From assembly GCA_035568375.1 (NCBI GenBank), contig DATMOG010000092.1:1-52188 (forward strand): a stretch of DNA of 52,188 bases, read 5' to 3'. The notes beneath the pieces are model-generated. The model was not told the origin of the DNA. It did no database searches and worked only from the letters and a program-made list of their open reading frames with translations. This DNA is from JACDET01 sp035568375. GTDB lineage: Bacteria > Patescibacteriota > Microgenomatia > Levybacterales > UBA12049. This document shows positions 7,551 through 15,386 of the stretch, in pieces. Within the stretch, counting starts at the first letter, position 1. Every line of letters starts with the position of its first letter. A program made the translations under genes and the position numbers.

Positions 7551-9692
7551 ATGAATGATAGTCATGTTCCAGATTTTTTAAAACCTTTTTCTTCTGAAGA
7601 AGCATTACAGAAATTTACCATTAATTTAACAGATTCTGCAAGGAAAAATAAAATTGACCCTATTGTCGGTCGCGAGGTTGAAATCCGTCGGGTGATGGAA
7701 ATTTTATCTCGTCGAACGAAGAATAATCCAGTTCTAATCGGCGATCCAGGTGTGGGGAAGACGGCAATCGTAGAAGGACTTGCTCAGAAGATCGTCGATT
7801 ATTCTGTACCGACTCCCCTACGGGATAAAGAAGTTATCGTCTTAGACTTTACATTATTACTTGCCGGTGCTAAATTTCGTGGTGAATTTGAAGAACGTCT
7901 CAAAGGTGTTATCAAGGCAGTTGAAGAGGCTGATGGCAAATACATTATGTTTATTGATGAACTTCATACGTTGGTAGGCGGTGGAGCAGCCGAAGGCTCC
8001 AATGATGCTGCCAATATTCTTAAACCTGCACTCGCCCGTGGTTCACTCCGGATGATTGGTGCGACAACAGTAAATGAATATCGTAAATATATTGAAAGAG
8101 ATCCTGCACTTGCCCGTCGTTTTCAACAGGTTCTTATAGATGAGCCAACAATTGAAGATTCTATTTCAATACTTCGTGGCATTAAAGAAAAATATGAATT
8201 GCATCATGGTATTCGTATTACTGATAATGCGTTAATCGCAGCTGTTAAATTATCCGCGCAGTATATTCCTCAGCGATTTCTTCCTGATAAAGCAATTGAT
8301 CTTATTGATGAGGCAGCTGCAGCAATAAAGATTGAAACTGAAAGTATGCCTGCAGAACTTGATGAATTAAAGCGCCGGAGTATGCAAATTGAAATTGAAT
8401 TAGCAGCACTCAAACGTGATAAAACTGAAATTACTAAATCAAGAAAAGCTCAGCAGGAAGAACAACTAGAAAAATTGCAACGGGAAGCAACAATAATTGA
8501 AAAATATTGGAATGAGCAAAAAAATCTTATCAAGAAAATTCAGGAAATCCGTGCCAAGATTGATGTTCACCGGATTGAGCTTGAAAAAGCTGAACGTGAT
8601 TTTGATTTACAAAAAGCTGCTGAGATTAAATATGGTCTAATTCCTGAATTAGAGAAAAAATTACAGGAATCACATGCTATCTGGGATCAAATTCCTAGCG
8701 AAGAACGTGTCCTTCGTGAAGAAGTTGATAAGGATGATATTGCACGAGTTGTCTCTCGTTGGACAGGCATTCCTGCTACCCGCATTCTTTCTACTGAGTC
8801 CGAAATGTTGCTCCGGCTTGAAGATGAGTTAAAATTACATGTCGTTGGTCAGGAAGAAGCAGTTTCGGTTGTTGCCCGTGCCATTAGACGTTCACGCTCT
8901 GGTTTAGGTCGCAAAGATAGACCAATCGGTTCGTTTCTTTTTTTGGGACCAACCGGTGTTGGTAAGACTGAGACTGCCAAGGCACTCGCCCGTACCCTCT
9001 TTAACGATGAGCATGCGATGACACGGATTGATATGAGTGAATATATGGAGTCCCATGCAGTAGCGCGTTTGATTGGTGCTCCTCCAGGCTACATAGGTTA
9101 TGATGAAGGTGGACAGTTAACTGAAGCAGTCAAGCGCTGTCCTTATTCTGTGGTGCTATTTGATGAGATTGAAAAAACTCATCCGCAAATTTTCAATATT
9201 TTTTTGCAGATTTTTGATGAAGGTCGATTAACTGATAGTAAAGGTGTGACAGTTGATTTTCGCAATACCATTATTATTATGACAAGTAATTTAGGTAGCA
9301 ATGAAATACGTGATGCAAGAGATAAAAAGACTGCTGATAAGAATGTATGGGAACTATTGCATACGCATTTTAAACCAGAATTTCTCAATAGGCTTGATTC
9401 TGTTGTAATATATAATCCCCTCTCTCCTAAGGATTTGTTGCAAATTGCTGAACAGCAACTAGACCAGGTAAAAGAGCGAATGGCAGAGAATGGTATTTCG
9501 TTAAAAGTGACTGATGCAATGGCAATGTATTTTGCAGAAGTTGGCTATGATCCTATTTTTGGAGCCCGCCCCCTTCGGCGAGCGATTGAGGAAAAACTAG
9601 TTGATGAAATTGCTCTGCGTATTATTGAAGGGACAGTCAAATCTGGTGATATCCTCAATCCAAAAGTGAGTAATGGAGAAATTGTTTTTTAA
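7551..9692 (+). CDS. clpB: ClpB-type disaggregase (AAA+ chaperone) lacking the N-terminal domain
   Basis: Hsp100 chaperone that threads and rescues aggregated proteins, normally with DnaK. 713 residues with two AAA+ modules: Walker A GDPGVGKT near residue 64 with FIDELHTL after it, and GPTGVGKT near residue 466 with LFDEIEKTHP. Between them lies a ClpB middle coiled coil (ELDELKRRSMQIEIELAALK to the LEKKLQ region). No IGF/LGF tripeptide loop for ClpP docking is visible in module 2, which favours ClpB over ClpC. The family's N-terminal substrate domain of about 140 residues is missing; the protein starts just before the first AAA+ module, like the short ClpB isoform of E. coli. Predicted to be heat-shock controlled through the CIRCE-like site. 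Confidence 0.92.
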   Translation: MNDSHVPDFLKPFSSEEALQKFTINLTDSARKNKIDPIVGREVEIRRVMEILSRRTKNNPVLIGDPGVGKTAIVEGLAQKIVDYSVPTPLRDKEVIVLDFTLLLAGAKFRGEFEERLKGVIKAVEEADGKYIMFIDELHTLVGGGAAEGSNDAANILKPALARGSLRMIGATTVNEYRKYIERDPALARRFQQVLIDEPTIEDSISILRGIKEKYELHHGIRITDNALIAAVKLSAQYIPQRFLPDKAIDLIDEAAAAIKIETESMPAELDELKRRSMQIEIELAALKRDKTEITKSRKAQQEEQLEKLQREATIIEKYWNEQKNLIKKIQEIRAKIDVHRIELEKAERDFDLQKAAEIKYGLIPELEKKLQESHAIWDQIPSEERVLREEVDKDDIARVVSRWTGIPATRILSTESEMLLRLEDELKLHVVGQEEAVSVVARAIRRSRSGLGRKDRPIGSFLFLGPTGVGKTETAKALARTLFNDEHAMTRIDMSEYMESHAVARLIGAPPGYIGYDEGGQLTEAVKRCPYSVVLFDEIEKTHPQIFNIFLQIFDEGRLTDSKGVTVDFRNTIIIMTSNLGSNEIRDARDKKTADKNVWELLHTHFKPEFLNRLDSVVIYNPLSPKDLLQIAEQQLDQVKERMAENGISLKVTDAMAMYFAEVGYDPIFGARPLRRAIEEKLVDEIALRIIEGTVKSGDILNPKVSNGEIVF

Positions 9693-9693
9693 T

Positions 9694-10739
9694 TTATGTA
9701 AGTGGATTAGGAAATTGTTTGTGAATTGATTCTATTTCTTTTACTATCTCATTAGTTAGTGCAACTTCAGTACTTCCGATATCTGTTTTTAATTGCTCAA
9801 GAGATGTTGCCCCAATAATAGTACTCGTCACAAATTCGCGAGATATCACAAAAGCTAATGCCATTTGTGCTGGATCAAATCTATATTTTTTTGCTAGATT
9901 AACATATTTTTGAATGACTTGCTGTGCATGTGGCGGGTTATATCTTCCCACATTGCGTACTTTTTCATATTCGAATCGGGAGCCTTTTGGTAGCTTTCCA
10001 CCCAGATATTTTCCTGTTAAAACGCCAAAAGAAAGTGGTGAATATACAAGATGACTAATTTTTTCTTTAATGACTATCTCTGCAAGAGCGGTTTCAAACT
10101 CTCGCATAAGTAGACTATAAGGGTTTTGGATACTTTGGATTTTCGGCAGTTGTTTCTCTTTATGTAGTCGTACATATTCCATGATTCCCCATGCTGTTTC
10201 GTTTGAAACACCAACATATCTGATTTTGCCTTCATCAATAAGTTCCTGAAGTGCAGCTAGCGTTTCTTCAATGGGGACCGACTCATCATGCGGATCATGG
10301 ATATATTCTCTTCTACCAAAATAGTTAGTAGTACGGTCTGGCCAATGGAGCTGGTATAGATCGATATAGTCTGTTTGTAGTCGGTTGAGTGATCCCTCAA
10401 TTGCTTTACGGATATTTTTCTGTCAAAACAGGGCGTTTCGCCGTTGCGAATATACGTCATATCTGATCGTCCGACAATTTTGGAAGCAATGATTACCTCA
10501 TCCCGTTTTTGACGTTTTTTAAGCCATGTCCCAATATATGTTTCAGTTCTCCCTTGGGATGCTGCATGCGGTGGAATGGGATATATTTCGGCTGTATCTA
10601 TAAAATTAATACCTTGACTGGTTGCGTAATCAAGTTGTTTATGAGCGTCTTTTTCGGTATTTTGTTCTCCCCAATTCATGGAGCCAAGACAAATGACAGA
10701 GATTTCAATATCAGTTGTTCCAAGTTTGCGGTAGTGCAT
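9694..10739 (-). pseudogene. Aldo-keto reductase (Tas-like), split by a single-base frameshift
   Basis: NADPH-dependent aldo-keto reductase resembling E. coli Tas. The N-terminal part (start 10739) shows GLGT-type SMNWGEQNTEKDAH, FIDTAEIYP and a normal barrel up to NGETPCFDRK. The frame is then lost at a run of five T on the plus strand (10415-10419, poly-A on the coding strand). Adding one A restores NIRKAIEGSLNRLQTDYIDL, the LHWP motif, GVSNETAWGIMEY and the rest of the protein to its stop at 9694, giving about 348 residues. Everything except that one base is intact, so it is either a very recent mutation, phase variation in a homopolymer, or an assembly error. The 3' end abuts clpB with a single base between stop codons. 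Confidence 0.85.
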
Positions 10740-10767
10740 TAAGTAATTTTGATTCTAGCAGATGTGG

Positions 10768-10773
10768 TAGAAT
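10768..10773 (+). promoter_or_regulatory. Extended -10 box for the RNase H gene
   Basis: TGGTAGAAT contains an extended TGn motif and TAGAAT (10768-10773), 19 nt upstream of ATG 10793. On the other strand TGCTAGAAT (forward 10752-10760) can serve the divergent aldo-keto reductase gene 12 nt from its start. No clear -35 boxes. Confidence 0.4.
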
Positions 10774-10792
10774 AAAGAAATATTTTATATGT

Positions 10793-11407
10793 ATGAATGA
10801 AGAAATTTGTAAAAAATGTGGGAGGGTTTTAGAGATGAGACAAACCAAGAGGACTGCTGATCAATTGAAAAAGCCGTACTATTATACTGCATATTACTAT
10901 TGTTCCAACTGCAACAAATTATATCATGATGATAGATTTAAAGTAACTAATCCTGAATCAATTCCTCTACATTTCGGATCCTTTAAGGTAGATCAAAATG
11001 GTCATGATATTGAGATATGGACTGATGGGGCATGTGTCTATAATGGAACGCCAAAAGCGAAAGCTGCTTGGGCATTTGTTTCTGGGAAAATAGAGCATGC
11101 AGGTCGAGTAGAAGGGAAACAGACAAACAATGTTGCTGAAGGATTAGCAATTTATCATGCACTTTTTTGGGCAGCTGAGAAAGGACATAAAAGGATCGTA
11201 TTATATACGGACAGTCAAATCTCTCTTTTTAATCTCAAAAAAGCTGCAAGTAATGTAAAAGTGAATAGGGAAATATTTGAAGGTATTGAAAAAGTTATTG
11301 CTAAAAATAATTTACATGTTGACTATAAAAAAGTCCTGGGTCATTCGGGAGATCCTAATAACGAGCGTGCTGATGCACTTGCAAATGGATTAGTTACGAG
11401 TTCTTAA
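10793..11407 (+). CDS. rnhA: Ribonuclease HI with N-terminal zinc ribbon
   Basis: Degrades the RNA strand of RNA-DNA hybrids such as Okazaki primers and R-loops. About 204 residues. The C-terminal RNase H fold holds the full catalytic set: WTDGAC (D78), NNVAEG (E116), YTDSQ (D140), and GHSGDPNNERAD with H184 and D194. The N-terminus has two CxxC pairs (Cys6/9 and Cys37/40), a likely zinc ribbon replacing the hybrid-binding domain found in other two-domain RNases H. I chose ATG 10793 because the zinc ribbon begins directly after it and the -10 box lies before it. Confidence 0.88.
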   Translation: MNEEICKKCGRVLEMRQTKRTADQLKKPYYYTAYYYCSNCNKLYHDDRFKVTNPESIPLHFGSFKVDQNGHDIEIWTDGACVYNGTPKAKAAWAFVSGKIEHAGRVEGKQTNNVAEGLAIYHALFWAAEKGHKRIVLYTDSQISLFNLKKAASNVKVNREIFEGIEKVIAKNNLHVDYKKVLGHSGDPNNERADALANGLVTSS

Positions 11408-11439
11408 ATAGAATAGCTTTTTTGTACCAATACAGAAAG

Positions 11440-12177
11440 TTATTTGTGTTCTCCCTTAAAAATTGTCTTTGCGATTATCTTTGCTGATTTTGCTGTTTCT
11501 TTTTGATAGTCCTTGTAGAGATACCATAGAGCATAAAGACAAATAAAAAGAAATGTATAAGAAAAAAGAAAAAGTATGGTGTTTTCTAGAACTTTTAAGA
11601 TGTCCTCCGCTGTTGTTATTAATGAAAAGACAAAAAAGCCAAGTATCGAAACAGGAAGAAGTAGCAGGTATCCATGGATCCAGTCATTTTTTCTGTGATG
11701 TTGGTAGCGTTTAGGAACGCGATTGAAGATATGAGTGAATTTTCTGGGCGCATACAATGCGTAAATAATAAAGCCAAGGAAAAAAAATGTCCCTGCTAAT
11801 GTGTTCAGAATAGCTGATGTAATCCCTGCAACAAAAAATGTCCAAAGAAAAATAAAGCTCAATAATACAATCCCACTAGTAAGAATAATGACACGCATTT
11901 CTTTTTTTGTAAGTATGCGTATTTTTGGAAGAAAAGATTTATGAAGCCATTTTTGTGCTTCTTGTTCTTTTTGGATATTAAGAAAGTCGGTTTTGAGATG
12001 TTCCTGATTTTCTTTTTGTATCTCTTTGTATAAGTACCAGTAGATAAAAAATGAGAAAAGTAGAATAGGAAATAAAAAGAAAAATGGCGGATTACTCTGG
12101 GTTGTTATAATAAGAGGAAATGTGATAATAACAATTGTAGTAAGAATTAACCGATGTTTATTAAATTGCTTTAACAT
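11440..12177 (-). CDS. Hypothetical multi-pass membrane protein
   Basis: 245 residues with about six hydrophobic segments arranged as three pairs: residues 10-50, about 93-140 and about 168-225. Short basic loops separate them (RKFTHIFNRVPKRYQHHRKNDW). Two segments end in nearly the same WYLYK[ED] stretch followed by QKE (near residues 47 and 226), suggesting an internal duplication. No catalytic motif or known family recognised. It is convergent with rnhA and divergent from sodN. Confidence 0.7.
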   Translation of the reverse strand: MLKQFNKHRLILTTIVIITFPLIITTQSNPPFFFLFPILLFSFFIYWYLYKEIQKENQEHLKTDFLNIQKEQEAQKWLHKSFLPKIRILTKKEMRVIILTSGIVLLSFIFLWTFFVAGITSAILNTLAGTFFFLGFIIYALYAPRKFTHIFNRVPKRYQHHRKNDWIHGYLLLLPVSILGFFVFSLITTAEDILKVLENTILFLFSYTFLFICLYALWYLYKDYQKETAKSAKIIAKTIFKGEHK

Positions 12178-12222
12178 ATTTTTATATTAGCATACTTTTA
12201 AAATAGCTTACAAAATTATAAC

Positions 12223-12251
12223 TTGCAATTTTCCAATGAAAACGCTATTCT
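12223..12251 (+). promoter_or_regulatory. Candidate sodN promoter
   Basis: TTGCAA (12223-12228), 17-nt spacer and TATTCT (12246-12251) end 7 nt before ATG 12259, compatible with a leaderless mRNA. An alternative -10 is TATAAC at 12217-12222, which would give a leader of about 30 nt. Both are imperfect matches. Confidence 0.35.
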
Positions 12252-12258
12252 TTTTAAG

Positions 12259-12672
12259 ATGAATATAATTTTTACTATTGCTTCAAAACTCCTTCCTACT
12301 CGAATAGTTTATGCTCATTGTGATCTTCCTTGCGGCGTTTATGATCCCGCACAGGCTCGTATTGAGGCAGAAAGTGTTATGAAGATTATGGAAAAATATT
12401 CAGGTTTTCATGAAGAGGAACAAAAGATTCGCGCTATCCTTATTAAGGAGCAGCGAGCGGAACTTGTTAAACATCATCTCTGGGTACTCTGGACGGATTA
12501 TTTTAAGACTGAGCATCTTAAAAAATTCCCCAATTTGCATGATCTCTTCTGGCGTGCAACTAAGGCAGCAGGAGATACAAAAAAATCTGTTGATCCTGCA
12601 GTTGGGCAAAAGTTACTTGATCTTATTACTGAGATAACTGATATATTTGATCAAACAAAAGCCTCAAAATAG
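12259..12672 (+). CDS. sodN: Nickel superoxide dismutase precursor
   Basis: Converts superoxide to hydrogen peroxide and oxygen using nickel. After a 19-residue propeptide the mature N-terminus HCDLPCGVYDPAQARIEAES carries the complete nickel hook: His1, Cys2, Cys6 and Tyr9 of the mature protein. The remaining four-helix bundle shows the family segments IKEQRAELVKHHLWVLWTDYFK and LPC-independent KKFPNLHDLFW. Length is about 137 residues. I chose ATG 12259, since starts further upstream lie in the promoter. The stop overlaps by one base the start of the maturation protease, the usual sodN-sodX arrangement. Similarity to actinobacterial Ni-SOD is striking and could reflect transfer. Confidence 0.95.
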   Translation: MNIIFTIASKLLPTRIVYAHCDLPCGVYDPAQARIEAESVMKIMEKYSGFHEEEQKIRAILIKEQRAELVKHHLWVLWTDYFKTEHLKKFPNLHDLFWRATKAAGDTKKSVDPAVGQKLLDLITEITDIFDQTKASK

Positions 12673-12989
12673 TGTTCACACTTTATGAAAAAATTGCATC
12701 AATCTCCCCTTTTTATAAATATCATATTTTAGGAAATAGCATGTTGCCGACACTTATATCTGGAGATAGTGTGTTAGTAAATCGTATAAGCTATTGGTTT
12801 ACTTTACCAAAAATCAATGATATCGTCGTTGTTAAAGATCCGAGAGATGGTAAAGTGCTTATTAAGAGGATTATAAAGATTGTAGAAAAGGGCTATTTTG
12901 TCCAAGGAGATAATAAAAACTCAAGCACAGATAGTAGAGTTTTTGGTATGATTGGGAGACAATCGATCATTGGAAAAGTATGGTTTTAG
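12672..12989 (+). CDS. sodX: Ni-SOD maturation protease (S26 signal-peptidase family)
   Basis: Small serine-lysine peptidase expected to remove the Ni-SOD propeptide so that the new N-terminal histidine can bind nickel. 105 residues. Catalytic serine in GNSMLPTL (S23) and lysine in KVLIKRI (K65), followed by the S26-family QGDNKNSSTDSR box. GTG start overlapping the sodN stop (TAGTG), so translation is coupled. It lacks a clear membrane anchor, as in other SodX-like proteins. Adjacency to sodN makes the substrate assignment strong. Confidence 0.9.
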   Translation: MFTLYEKIASISPFYKYHILGNSMLPTLISGDSVLVNRISYWFTLPKINDIVVVKDPRDGKVLIKRIIKIVEKGYFVQGDNKNSSTDSRVFGMIGRQSIIGKVWF

Positions 12990-13507
12990 TACTCATATTA
13001 CTTATTATTGTTATCTTGTTGTTTCTTTTATCAATGCTTTGGCCACCAGATAGTCCTTGGTCACCCTGGTGGAGGACTACGCTCAAACTTGCCCGGCTTG
13101 AATGCAATCTGGCGAAGGTGAAAAAAGGAGACTTGATTTACGATTTGGGATCAGGTGAAGGAACAGCTCTTATTATTGCTGCAAAAGAATTTGGTGCCTG
13201 TGGTGTTGGTATAGAAATCGACCCTTTTCGTGCAGTGCAGTCCAAATTCGCTGTTAAATTTGCCGGTGTTTCAAATAAGGTAAAAATCAGACGGGAGAAT
13301 TTTTTTGATGTTGATATCTCTGATGCAACGATGATTTTTATGTATTTAACTCCCCGAACGCTTGTCAAACTTCGGGAAAAATTTCTCAAAGAACTTAAAC
13401 CAGGAACTCGCGTTGTTACGTTTGTTTATCAAATGGATCTTCCTCTCTTTGCTAAGGATGAAAAGGCAGAGATATATGTCTACGAGATGCCAAGGAAAAA
13501 AATATAA
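12980..13507 (+). CDS. Membrane-anchored class I SAM methyltransferase
   Basis: 175 residues. The first 20 form a single hydrophobic anchor (LVLILLIIVILLFLLSML). A Rossmann methyltransferase domain follows: SAM-binding motif I DLGSGEGTALIIAAKEFG, acidic ribose-binding GVGIEIDPF, then an MIFMYLTPR strand in place of a typical catalytic motif. The layout resembles FAM173/ATPSCKMT-type protein lysine methyltransferases. The start overlaps sodX by 10 bases, so it is the third gene of the sodN operon. The substrate is unknown; a role in Ni-SOD handling is suggested only by position. Confidence 0.8.
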   Translation: MVLVLILLIIVILLFLLSMLWPPDSPWSPWWRTTLKLARLECNLAKVKKGDLIYDLGSGEGTALIIAAKEFGACGVGIEIDPFRAVQSKFAVKFAGVSNKVKIRRENFFDVDISDATMIFMYLTPRTLVKLREKFLKELKPGTRVVTFVYQMDLPLFAKDEKAEIYVYEMPRKKI

Positions 13508-13520
13508 AGTGAATCCTAAT

Positions 13521-14543
13521 TCAGTAGTACTTTTTTATCATTAAATACAGCCATCGTAACTTGTCAGCTATTTTGTATGCTTGATAGAGTGCCTGATTGA
13601 TAACGAGGTCATAGCTACCCATGGATTCGACATGCTCAGGGCCAAACTTTCTTTTAAAATCGTGAAAACCATACCACGGATTTTGTGTATCAGGTTCTTT
13701 TCCAAGTGCTCCCCACATATCAAATTTTTTCAATCCAAGTCTTTTTCCAAATCGAATACCTTCCCACATAGCAAGATTAGAATGCATGACATTGCGATGC
13801 TCATTGCTTGATGCGCCATACGGATAATAGAGTGTATCATGAAAGACAAAAAAGAGTAGAGTTGTTAAAATTTTGCCTTTATAGGTTGCAGTGAAAAGAT
13901 GTGAAGTGAGTTTATTTGTATCACTACTATGTGTAAAAGTATGCCATTGCAGCTCATGATAGAGTTGGGTATGTGCATAAAATTTTTGTCGTTTAGTTGT
14001 CTCTTCTATTAATCGCCAATATTCCACAAAAGCCTTTTCGGAGTTATTTTCTACAACTTTTACATTGTGTTTATTTGCTACTTTAATATTATATCTTGTT
14101 TTCGGATGCATGTGTTTTAAGAGATCATCTTCAGATTGCATAAGATTCAAGACAAAATTGTGTTTGGTAAAAAGTGGATGCGCAGCAGATCGCAATCCTA
14201 ATTCTTTCGTTTTGCTTTCGTCATTTTTGTTTTGGATAAGGTTAGGTTCTAATTGAATAAAGATGCATTTTTCCTGTTTTCCAATTATTTGTAATTCGTT
14301 GAGAAGCTCTTTTGTTGGTAAATCCCCTTTTGGAAGATAGCCTATCGTAAAATTCGTTTTTGGTATCTTGTGAATTGTGAGCTGAAAGCCGTTAATAAGT
14401 GTCTCTTTTTCAAAAAATCCACGCCGGATAACTTTTATGCCTTCCTTCTCGCGGAATTCCCCCCATTCATAGCTTTGCAAAGGATGGGTGACTACAGCAT
14501 TATATATAGCTTTTTGTTTAGGTGTAAGTGGCAGGATAGTCAT
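13521..14543 (-). CDS. FemAB-like peptidoglycan cross-bridge aminoacyltransferase
   Basis: Member of the FemX/FemA/FemB family, which transfers amino acids from aminoacyl-tRNA to the lipid II stem peptide. 340 residues. Two GNAT-like halves are evident: LQSYEWGEFREKEG at the N-terminus, the central MHPKTRYNIKVANKHNVKV segment, and the C-terminal YYPYGASSNEHRNVMHSNLAMWEGIRFGK and KKFDMWGALG...YGFHDFKRKFGPE motifs. There is no obvious coiled-coil arm of the long FemA type. A TAGAAT box (forward 14551-14556) ends 7 nt before the start codon. The amino acid added cannot be predicted. Confidence 0.87.
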   Translation of the reverse strand: MTILPLTPKQKAIYNAVVTHPLQSYEWGEFREKEGIKVIRRGFFEKETLINGFQLTIHKIPKTNFTIGYLPKGDLPTKELLNELQIIGKQEKCIFIQLEPNLIQNKNDESKTKELGLRSAAHPLFTKHNFVLNLMQSEDDLLKHMHPKTRYNIKVANKHNVKVVENNSEKAFVEYWRLIEETTKRQKFYAHTQLYHELQWHTFTHSSDTNKLTSHLFTATYKGKILTTLLFFVFHDTLYYPYGASSNEHRNVMHSNLAMWEGIRFGKRLGLKKFDMWGALGKEPDTQNPWYGFHDFKRKFGPEHVESMGSYDLVINQALYQAYKIADKLRWLYLMIKKYY

Positions 14544-14550
14544 CCCTTTT

Positions 14551-14556
14551 ATTCTA
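14551..14556 (-). promoter_or_regulatory. -10 box of the FemAB-like gene (leaderless type)
   Basis: TAGAAT on the minus strand, 7 nt before the start codon at 14543. No good -35 seen. Confidence 0.4.
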
Positions 14557-14609
14557 TCAAATTACTTTAGGGTTTTGCTTGAGCGGCTTTAGAGGGTATG
14601 AGAATTACG

Positions 14610-15308
14610 TTAAACTATGCCGATACTTTGTCCGAATTTTTGTAAGACTTTGACAATTTCATCTGGCTTAAGGTTGGCAATATTTATGTCTTCAGCTTTA
14701 GCGACTAGAATCCCTTTGAGAACTTCTTTTGCTTTAATTGCATCTCTACGTTTTAAATTTGAAATTCTTACATCAATTGGTTTATTCATTCCAGGACTAG
14801 TAGCTTGTGGCATATACTTAATTGTTATGCTAGCGAGGAACAAAACTGTCTGCACTGTAACATCGGCAACATCTTTAAGAGGAATAGTAGTAATATGTTC
14901 TGTCGCAATAAGCTGTTGTTTTGAGATAGTTACCTTTGTGGTATCAATAATGAGTGTATCTGGGAAAAGAGTAAAAGGGAAAACAGACTTTACATGCATT
15001 ATTTCTATTTCATGTCGGACGACAATACTTTCGAAACGTTGTCTATCTGCAGCTTTTTTTTGGGCGTCTAATTTTATCGCTTCTGCTTCTCCCGCTTTTT
15101 CCTGTTGTTTTCTCCAATTAGTGGATGATTCGTTATTTTCTATTCTCTGCTGTTTTTTTAATGCATCCTTTTTTCCCTCCTGATAGCTTGTTTCAATGAG
15201 ATGACGATAATCTTTTCGTGTTAAGATAATTTTTTCTTGTTTTTGCGATTTGTACCTTGTTTCTTCTTTTTTGCTTTTATCCGAAAATATGACAGCGGTT
15301 TTTATCAT
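14610..15308 (-). CDS. Conserved-looking hypothetical with PH-like C-terminal domain
   Basis: About 232 residues from ATG 15308. The first half is very hydrophilic and probably helical or coiled coil (KSKKEETRYKSQKQEK, then alternating K, E and Q up to about residue 90). The second half alternates strands (VFPFTLFPDTLIIDTTKVTI, TTIPLKDVADVTV) and ends in a helix, resembling the bacterial PH-like fold. An upstream in-frame TTG at 15335 lies 7 nt after a TATAAT (forward 15343-15348), and using it would add a short hydrophobic N-terminus, so the start is uncertain. Function unknown. Confidence 0.65.
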   Translation of the reverse strand: MIKTAVIFSDKSKKEETRYKSQKQEKIILTRKDYRHLIETSYQEGKKDALKKQQRIENNESSTNWRKQQEKAGEAEAIKLDAQKKAADRQRFESIVVRHEIEIMHVKSVFPFTLFPDTLIIDTTKVTISKQQLIATEHITTIPLKDVADVTVQTVLFLASITIKYMPQATSPGMNKPIDVRISNLKRRDAIKAKEVLKGILVAKAEDINIANLKPDEIVKVLQKFGQSIGIV

Positions 15309-15386
15309 ATAGATGAGTGTAATAACGCTAAACAAGAATGTGATTATAAATTAGTAAGAGAATGATAAGAATAGAGAGGTTTCTGA

